The notes below the pieces were generated by a model. It did no database searches, was not told the DNA's origin, and worked only from the letters and a program-made list of their open reading frames with translations. A program made the position numbers and the translations under genes. Shown here one piece after another: positions 6,595 through 11,679 of a DNA stretch of 11,679 nt (position 1 is its first letter; each line of letters starts with the position of its first letter). Origin of the DNA: Chloroflexota bacterium (lineage in GTDB: Bacteria > Chloroflexota > Anaerolineae > Anaerolineales > UBA11579); assembly GCA_003250455.1 (NCBI GenBank), contig QKGK01000175.1:1-11679 (forward strand). The letters run 5' to 3'.

Positions 6595-6603
6595 TGGTAT
6601 ACT
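6595..6603 (+). promoter_or_regulatory. possible internal extended -10 promoter before the DUF3090 gene
   Basis: TGG followed by TATACT (6598-6603) forms an extended -10 element in the 75-base gap between the phosphatase and the DUF3090 gene, 36 bases before the latter's ATG. It resembles the TGGTACAAT upstream of the phosphatase. No clear -35 is visible. It may supply extra transcription of the downstream three genes. Confidence 0.35.
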
Positions 6604-6639
6604 AGAATTACCAGAGAAAAGACGAATTGAGATGATCCC

Positions 6640-7185
6640 ATGGATGATTTTGAAAACCGAGAAATTGAAATGAAACCGGTCACTCACATCACCACAGATG
6701 CGATCGGGCCGCCTGGAAAGCGGGTATTTTACCTGCAAGGTACGCAGGACAACCGGGTAATCACCCTGATCATCGAAAAATTCCAGCTGCAAACGCTGAC
6801 TGTTGGGGTCGAGCAATTTCTGATCGAAATCCGCCAGCGGCTCCCCATGTTAGCCCAGGCCTCCGATGAATATGACGAAGAACGGATGCACATCCACCCA
6901 CCTGTGGAACCGTTGTTCCGCGTCTCTGAGTTCGGCCTTTCATACGACAGCGAAACCGACCTGGTTGGCCTGATCGTGCGGGAAGTCCCCTCCCCCCCGG
7001 AAGGTTCCATGGAACAAGAGCAAGGCACCATTGTCAAATTCTGGTGCACGCGGGAGCAGATGCGCGCCCTGGTGAACTGGGGTATGGAGATAGCCAGCCG
7101 AGGCCGTCCTTTATGCCCTCAATGCGGCCAGCCGATGGATCCCGAAGGGCATTTTTGCTCCCGAAAGAACGGGCATAAAGCCTGA
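6640..7185 (+). CDS. DUF3090-family protein with C-terminal zinc ribbon
   Basis: A 181-residue protein of the DUF3090 family, function unknown. The conserved N-terminal segment is AIGPPGKRVFYLQG (21-34), followed by a stretch (38-60, RVITLIIEKFQLQTLTVGV) and an acidic segment 76-83. The C terminus contains a single zinc-ribbon-like knuckle, CPQCG at 159-163, then H171 and C173 in GHFC, ending RKNGHKA. These four positions (C159, C162, H171, C173) could bind one zinc. Family members occur next to the MSMEG_4193-type phosphatase and the SCO1664-type protein, as here. The ATG at 6640 lacks a good Shine-Dalgarno sequence. An in-frame ATG at 6670 (residue 11) is an alternative and would keep all conserved parts. 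It lies 23 bases ahead of the next gene, so the two are probably cotranscribed. Confidence 0.85.
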   Translation: MDDFENREIEMKPVTHITTDAIGPPGKRVFYLQGTQDNRVITLIIEKFQLQTLTVGVEQFLIEIRQRLPMLAQASDEYDEERMHIHPPVEPLFRVSEFGLSYDSETDLVGLIVREVPSPPEGSMEQEQGTIVKFWCTREQMRALVNWGMEIASRGRPLCPQCGQPMDPEGHFCSRKNGHKA

Positions 7186-7208
7186 TCCGATATCCAAACC
7201 CAGGCAAA

Positions 7209-7940
7209 ATGGTGTTAAGCTCAGAAATCCCCACCGTCATCCAACATCTCCAAACAGGAGAGCTGCACGTCACCGGGCAGTTCATGTGGGGGTCCAATTA
7301 CACTTTCCTGTGCGATATAAACCTAAACAATGAGGTCATCCGGGCCGTTTATAAGCCGGTACGCGGCGAGCGCCCCTTGTGGGACTTCCCCAGCGAGACC
7401 CTCTCAGGGCGGGAGGTAGCCGCCTTCCTCATCAGTGAGGCGGGGGGATGGCATCTGGTTCCCCCCACGGTATTCCGCAGAGAGGGGCCAGCGGGGCCGG
7501 GTTCAATCCAGCTGTATATTGAGCACGACCCGGAATATCATTTTTTCAAGTTCACTCCTGAAGATAAAGCCCGCACGCGTGCCGTCGCCCTCTTTGATGT
7601 CGTGCTGAATAACACCGACCGCAAAGGGGGACACCTGCTGAAAGATGATGAGGGTAAGATCTGGCTGATCGACCACGGCGTGTGCTTCCATGTGGAGCCC
7701 AAGCTGCGCACGGTCATCTGGGATTTTGCCGAAAAGCCACTCACCCCGTCAGAGCAAACCCAGCTGGCACAGCTCAAACAACATCTGGCCCCGGAAACGG
7801 AACTTACCCGCCAACTGTTGCAATATCTGACCCACCGGGAGATCCAGGCGATTAATGGCCGGATCAACGAAACCCTGGAAGCGGGGGTGTTCCCCTCACC
7901 CAGCCCGGACCGCCACCCCACTCCCTGGCCGCCGGTGTAG
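7209..7940 (+). CDS. SCO1664-family protein, phosphoinositide-kinase-like fold
   Basis: A 243-residue protein of the SCO1664 family, whose members share motifs with phosphatidylinositol 3-/4-kinases. A nucleotide-binding lysine is likely K49 in VYKPVRGERPLWDFP (47-61), with E69 as a possible partner. The catalytic-loop-like segment is FDVVLNNTDRKGGHLL (129-144), with D137 as probable catalytic aspartate. The metal-binding motif is LIDHGVCFH (153-161) with D155. These resemble the NTDRG and IDNG motifs of type II PI4-kinases. The C terminus (175-243) is helical and then Pro-rich. The essential residues look intact, so ATP-dependent phosphotransfer to a protein, lipid or small molecule is plausible but unproven. 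It follows the DUF3090 gene by 23 bases and precedes homoserine dehydrogenase by 41. The ribosome binding site is weak, so translation may be coupled to the upstream gene. Confidence 0.85.
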   Translation: MVLSSEIPTVIQHLQTGELHVTGQFMWGSNYTFLCDINLNNEVIRAVYKPVRGERPLWDFPSETLSGREVAAFLISEAGGWHLVPPTVFRREGPAGPGSIQLYIEHDPEYHFFKFTPEDKARTRAVALFDVVLNNTDRKGGHLLKDDEGKIWLIDHGVCFHVEPKLRTVIWDFAEKPLTPSEQTQLAQLKQHLAPETELTRQLLQYLTHREIQAINGRINETLEAGVFPSPSPDRHPTPWPPV

Positions 7941-7981
7941 CCACCGTCCGGGGAAAAACCCACCTAAAGAGAGAGACCCTG

Positions 7982-9007
7982 ATGAATCACTATAAATTGG
8001 CAATGCTGGGCTTTGGCAATGTCGGGCAGGCATTTGTCCGCCTCATCCAGCGCAAAGAAGTTCAACTGAGGGAAGAATACGGCATCACCCTTTCCATCAC
8101 TGCCATCGCTACCGGCTCGCATGGACGGGCGATCAACCCGGAAGGGATTGACTCCGAAAAAGCGCTCACCTTGATGGAAACCGGCCTGCCGCTGGACAGC
8201 CTCTCCATCCTCCCTGCCCCCACAGACAACCTGGCCTTCATCCAGGCCAGCGGTGCCGATATTCTGCTGGAAAACACGCCGGTGAGCTATGCCGATGGGC
8301 AGCCTGCCCTGGACCATATTCGCACGGCCATTCAAAGCGGCATGCACGCCGTGACCGCCAACAAAGGGCCGGTGGTGCATGGTTACCACACCCTGACAGC
8401 CCTGGCTGCCGAGCATAACGTCCTGTTTTTGTTCGAGTCTACGGTAATGGATGGCGCCCCGGTGTTCGGCGTCTATCGGGAAGCGCTCCCCACTGCTGTG
8501 GTAGACCGCATCTCCGGCGTGCTGAATTCCACAACCAACCTGATCCTCACCCGCATGGAAGACGGGGAATCATTCGATCAGGCAGTTGCCTATGCGCAGT
8601 CAATTGGCATCGCTGAGACCGACCCCAGCGGCGATGTGGACGGCTGGGATTCAGCAGTGAAAATTTCGGCCCTCATCACCGTGCTGATGGACACCCCCTT
8701 TACCCCAGACCGGGTAGACCGCACCGGAATCCGCGGCATCACCCCCACAGAGATCGCCCAGGCCGCCTCCCAGGGCAAACGCTGGAAACTGCTGTGTGAG
8801 GCCTGGCGGGAAAACGGGCAGATCCAGGCCCGGGTAGCCCCCGGCATGATCGCCACAGACAACCCCGCCTACACCATCAACGGCACCACCTCCATCGTCA
8901 CGCTGGAAAGCGACGTACTCGGCGCGCTCTCCCTGCTGGAAGCAGACCCTGGGCCGCATACCACCGCTTATGGCCTGCTGGCCGATCTATTGAACGCAGT
9001 AAAATGA
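7982..9007 (+). CDS. hom: homoserine dehydrogenase, short ACT-less form
   Basis: Catalyses NAD(P)H-dependent reduction of aspartate 4-semialdehyde to homoserine, the branch point to threonine and methionine. At 341 residues it lacks the C-terminal ACT domain of the roughly 430-residue bacterial enzymes, so feedback control by threonine through that domain is not expected. The Rossmann nucleotide-binding loop is GFGNVG (10-15). The segment TANKGP (125-130) supplies K128. GVLNSTTNLIL (179-189) and AETDPSGDVDGWDSAVKISAL (211-231, shown without its flanks) form the substrate region with D218, D223 and catalytic K227. The start has a purine-rich AGAGAGAG sequence a few bases upstream. It sits 41 bases after the SCO1664-type gene and is probably the last gene of that transcript. 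Membership of the superfamily is certain; the exact specificity is well supported by the motifs. Confidence 0.92.
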   Translation: MNHYKLAMLGFGNVGQAFVRLIQRKEVQLREEYGITLSITAIATGSHGRAINPEGIDSEKALTLMETGLPLDSLSILPAPTDNLAFIQASGADILLENTPVSYADGQPALDHIRTAIQSGMHAVTANKGPVVHGYHTLTALAAEHNVLFLFESTVMDGAPVFGVYREALPTAVVDRISGVLNSTTNLILTRMEDGESFDQAVAYAQSIGIAETDPSGDVDGWDSAVKISALITVLMDTPFTPDRVDRTGIRGITPTEIAQAASQGKRWKLLCEAWRENGQIQARVAPGMIATDNPAYTINGTTSIVTLESDVLGALSLLEADPGPHTTAYGLLADLLNAVK

Positions 9008-9058
9008 TCTGCCGGCCTGGCAAAAAGTGATGGCTGGGATTACTTGCCAAATCGTTGG

Positions 9059-9087
9059 TTGTATTAAACGTTCAAACCAAGTATAGT
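9059..9087 (+). promoter_or_regulatory. sigma70-like promoter of the sensor kinase gene
   Basis: TTGTAT (9059-9064) and TATAGT (9082-9087) are separated by exactly 17 bases. The -10 element matches the consensus at five of six positions and the -35 at the conserved TTG. Transcription would begin near 9094, leaving a leader of about 86 bases before the ATG at 9180. The rest of the 172-base gap (9008-9179) shows no clear terminator. The inverted repeat TGGCAA/TTGCCA (9018-9023, 9044-9049) lacks a T-run. Confidence 0.55.
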
Positions 9088-9179
9088 TAATTTTAATTCG
9101 CTAATACACTCGCTTTGCTCCGCACTTCCCTTGTTATCCATCGCATGGTTGCATTCCTTCATAAAGTTGAGAGGTTTTA

Positions 9180-11679
9180 ATGAAACGCAAGCAGACAGAC
9201 AGACAGGGGAATGATATGCCTTTTCCTCAAACGGCTGACGACCTGGATTACCGCCTGCTATTCAACCTGATTGCTGAAAACACTTCCGAAGAAACCGTTC
9301 TATTAGACCTGGATGGCCGGTTTCTATTTATCAACGCGGCCACAGCCAAATACCTCAACAGAAAACCCGAAACCCTCCTGGGGAGGCATTTTTCTGAATT
9401 TATCAGGGAAGAAGATGCTTCTTCAATAGAGCAATTGCTCAAAAGGATTGCCTCCTCCAAAACGATCATCAGGAGAAGTTTCTCTGCAACCATACAGGGG
9501 GAAAGAAGATACTTTAATGTCAATGGTGAACCAGTCCAAAATGCCGACGGGCGGGTAATTGCCATTATGGTGATTGCCGAAGATGTCACCCAGGCTACCT
9601 ATACCCAACAAGACCTGGCCCGGGCGCAGGCATTCCAGCACGCATTGATAGGAAATTTGCAGGAAGCAATTGTGATCTTTGACGATTACGGCAATCCTTT
9701 GGATGTAAACCCAGCCATCATTGAGATGGTCGGCTTTAGCCGTGAAGAGATCATTGGGAACAAGGACACACCTCATGTCATCTTTCCAAATGATCTTACC
9801 CGATTTCAGTTCGTAGATCTGATTAAAAATCAAGGTTTCGCCCAGGGAGAACTGGAAATGACCAGGAAAGGCGGCGAAAAGTTCATCTTCTCTTTCTATG
9901 GCGTTGGCAATGTCTCGCCTGGTCAGCATATCGTCGTTGGGCGGGATATCACCGGGCAAAAGAAAATCGAGCAGGACCTCATCGAAAGTGAAGAACGCTA
10001 CCGCACCCTCTTCGAAACCGCCCAGGAAGCCATCCTGATCTTCAACAATGACCTGAAGTGTGTTGAAGTAAACCCCTATCTCCTCAATATGAGCGGATAT
10101 AACAGGGAGGAATTTCTGCAGCTATCGGTTAACGACCTTTTCCCGGACCTGGATATATCCGAATTGGATGAGGCAATCCGTTCAACCGATACCCTGAACA
10201 TTCATCAGGGAGAATATCAGCTTACCAGGCGTGACGGGAAAATTATGGACATTGAATATTCCCTCATCCGAAACTATCTCCCCGGCTTGCACCTGCTCCT
10301 GATGCATGATATTACCGAACGAAAGAACTCCGGGGAAGCTTTGCGTGAAAGCGAAGCGCGCTACAGCAGCCTGGTCAATCTCTCTCCAAGCGCGATTTCT
10401 ATCGTTCAGGAAAACAAATATGTCTATGCCAATCCGGCGGCTGCAATGATCCTGGGATATGATAACCCTAATGATGTAATTGGGATGCCGGTGGAAAACT
10501 CCATCTCCACGCACTTCCAGCAGCTCATCAAAGAGCGGATCATACGGTCTCTGGCGGGAGAAAAAAATGAATTTACCCTTCTTGAAATCCAGCAGCCCGA
10601 TGGGAATACCCGCCAGATCGAATCATTCTCAGTCCCCTACAAATATAACGACAAGCCAGCCACACTGGTGATGAGTATCGATGTGACCGACAGGCTTGCC
10701 CAGGAAAATTTGCTCAGCACCTTTTACAAGGCGGCCCCGCTGGGAGTTGGGATTGTGGTTGGTCGGCAGATTATCCAGGCCAATGAAATGTTCTGCCAAA
10801 TGACCGGATACGACCTACGCGAGCTTCTCAACCAGGATGCGCGCATGCTGTACTTCAACGACGAAGACTATCAGATGGTCGGCATCCAAAAAGATGAGCA
10901 GATGAACGAAATCGGGGTTGCCACCACTGAAACCCGCTTCCGGCGGAAAGATGGCAGTTCCTTGGACGTATTGATCAGCTCCGTCCCCTTTGACAAAAAC
11001 GACTGGAGTAAGGGGATCAACACCGTGGTTCTGGACATCTCCGAACGCAAACAGGCAGAACGGATCCTGCAAAACCTAAACCTGGAACTGGAAGAGCGTG
11101 TCCATACCCGCACGCAGCAATTGGAAAAGAAAACCGTGGAATTGGAATCCTTTGCTTATTCCGTTTCTCACGACTTGCGCGCCCCCCTGAGAGCGATCAA
11201 CGGGTTGAGCCAAATCCTCCTGGATGATTACGCCATGCAATGGCAGAATGACCCCAAAGGGCTGCTGAACAACATCATTGCAGCCAGCGAAAAAATGGGT
11301 CAGCAAATTGACGGGCTGCTGCTGCTTTCCCGGATGGGGCAAAAGCACCTCAGCGTAGCCCCAACGGATATCGGCCAGCTTGCCGCCGAGGTATACCAGG
11401 ACCTGGCCGAACAAGTGCCTGACCGGGAGATCACCTTCGACCACCGGGAAACACCGCCCGTTTACGCCGACCCTCAGCTGGTTGAAATCGCCCTGACCAA
11501 CCTGATTGCCAACGCGATCAAATTTACCCGCCTGTGCGAGCATGCCCGCATCGAATTTGGCATCACAGACCAGGACGGAAAAACGGTTTATTACCTCAAA
11601 GACAACGGGATTGGGTTTGACCAGAAATATGCCTCCAAGCTCTTTGCCCCCTTCCAGCGGCTGGTCACCGAGGAGACCT
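9180..11679 (+). CDS. soluble multi-PAS sensor histidine kinase (3' end cut by window)
   Basis: The reading frame is open from the ATG at 9180 to the end of the window, giving 833 residues with the C terminus missing. TGAGAGG (9168-9174) is the ribosome binding site. Five PAS domains follow in series at about 24-139, 152-263, 272-384, 393-505 and 512-625. Several end in the typical D-[IV]-T/S-x-[RK] tail: HDITERKNS, SIDVTDR, LDISERKQAE. A coiled-coil linker (about 622-660, LNLELEERVHTRTQQLEKK) leads to the HisKA domain with H-box FAYSVSHDLRAPLRAI, phospho-accepting H664. The HATPase domain shows the N-box LIANAIKFT with N778, the G1 box KDNGIGFD with D808 and an F-box LFAPFQRL before the cut. 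The H-box type is the one typical of phytochrome-like and light/redox PAS kinases. No membrane segment is visible, so sensing is cytosolic. Signal, cofactor and partner response regulator are unknown. Confidence 0.9.
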   Translation, partial: MKRKQTDRQGNDMPFPQTADDLDYRLLFNLIAENTSEETVLLDLDGRFLFINAATAKYLNRKPETLLGRHFSEFIREEDASSIEQLLKRIASSKTIIRRSFSATIQGERRYFNVNGEPVQNADGRVIAIMVIAEDVTQATYTQQDLARAQAFQHALIGNLQEAIVIFDDYGNPLDVNPAIIEMVGFSREEIIGNKDTPHVIFPNDLTRFQFVDLIKNQGFAQGELEMTRKGGEKFIFSFYGVGNVSPGQHIVVGRDITGQKKIEQDLIESEERYRTLFETAQEAILIFNNDLKCVEVNPYLLNMSGYNREEFLQLSVNDLFPDLDISELDEAIRSTDTLNIHQGEYQLTRRDGKIMDIEYSLIRNYLPGLHLLLMHDITERKNSGEALRESEARYSSLVNLSPSAISIVQENKYVYANPAAAMILGYDNPNDVIGMPVENSISTHFQQLIKERIIRSLAGEKNEFTLLEIQQPDGNTRQIESFSVPYKYNDKPATLVMSIDVTDRLAQENLLSTFYKAAPLGVGIVVGRQIIQANEMFCQMTGYDLRELLNQDARMLYFNDEDYQMVGIQKDEQMNEIGVATTETRFRRKDGSSLDVLISSVPFDKNDWSKGINTVVLDISERKQAERILQNLNLELEERVHTRTQQLEKKTVELESFAYSVSHDLRAPLRAINGLSQILLDDYAMQWQNDPKGLLNNIIAASEKMGQQIDGLLLLSRMGQKHLSVAPTDIGQLAAEVYQDLAEQVPDREITFDHRETPPVYADPQLVEIALTNLIANAIKFTRLCEHARIEFGITDQDGKTVYYLKDNGIGFDQKYASKLFAPFQRLVTEET

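Noticed and set aside
9008..9058. Terminator after homoserine dehydrogenase
   Set aside because: The TGGCAA/TTGCCA inverted repeat has a long loop and no T-run, so it does not meet the usual pattern.
9423..9959. Open frame on the - strand inside the sensor kinase
   Set aside because: It lies opposite the PAS1-PAS2 coding region. Its translation shows no family features, whereas the + strand frame is open throughout with PAS and kinase motifs.

Overview
The window reads as a chromosomal stretch of a moderately GC-rich bacterium, most likely a member of the Chloroflexota (Anaerolineae-like). This assignment is an inference from gene content: a three-gene cluster (MSMEG_4193-type phosphatase, DUF3090 protein, SCO1664-type kinase-like protein) otherwise best known from Actinobacteria, an ACT-less homoserine dehydrogenase, a YprB-like exonuclease with C-terminal helical repeats, an Eis-like acetyltransferase, a pentaheme lipoprotein cytochrome and a large PAS-rich histidine kinase. 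No rRNA, tRNA, CRISPR array or transposase gene was seen.

Layout. Positions 1-1130 are visibly more AT-rich and carry one secreted collagen-like protein on the + strand (207-926), closed by two strong hairpin terminators (992-1024 and 1055-1101). From 1172 to 5729 three genes run on the - strand. A pentaheme c-type cytochrome lipoprotein (3954-5729) is followed after one base by an Eis-like GNAT acetyltransferase (2738-3952). After a non-coding stretch holding two different palindromic repeats (2501-2583 and 2639-2683) comes a YprB-type exonuclease (1172-2410). A divergent promoter region at 5730-5913 separates this block from the + strand genes.

From 5914 to 9007 four + strand genes are closely packed: histidine phosphatase, DUF3090 zinc-ribbon protein, SCO1664-type kinase-like protein and homoserine dehydrogenase. 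The first three form a conserved but functionally unassigned trio. One member keeps the residues of a phosphotransferase and another those of a phosphatase, which makes a phosphorylation/dephosphorylation module plausible. Homoserine dehydrogenase makes homoserine for threonine and methionine synthesis and probably shares the transcript. A recognisable sigma70-like promoter (9059-9087) then drives a soluble sensor histidine kinase with five PAS domains (9180 to the window edge), cut inside its ATPase domain.

The trio is the best candidate for an undescribed system here. The other points of interest are the cytochrome-acetyltransferase pairing, the palindromic repeats and the collagen-like gene with a tiny leader ORF in front of it.
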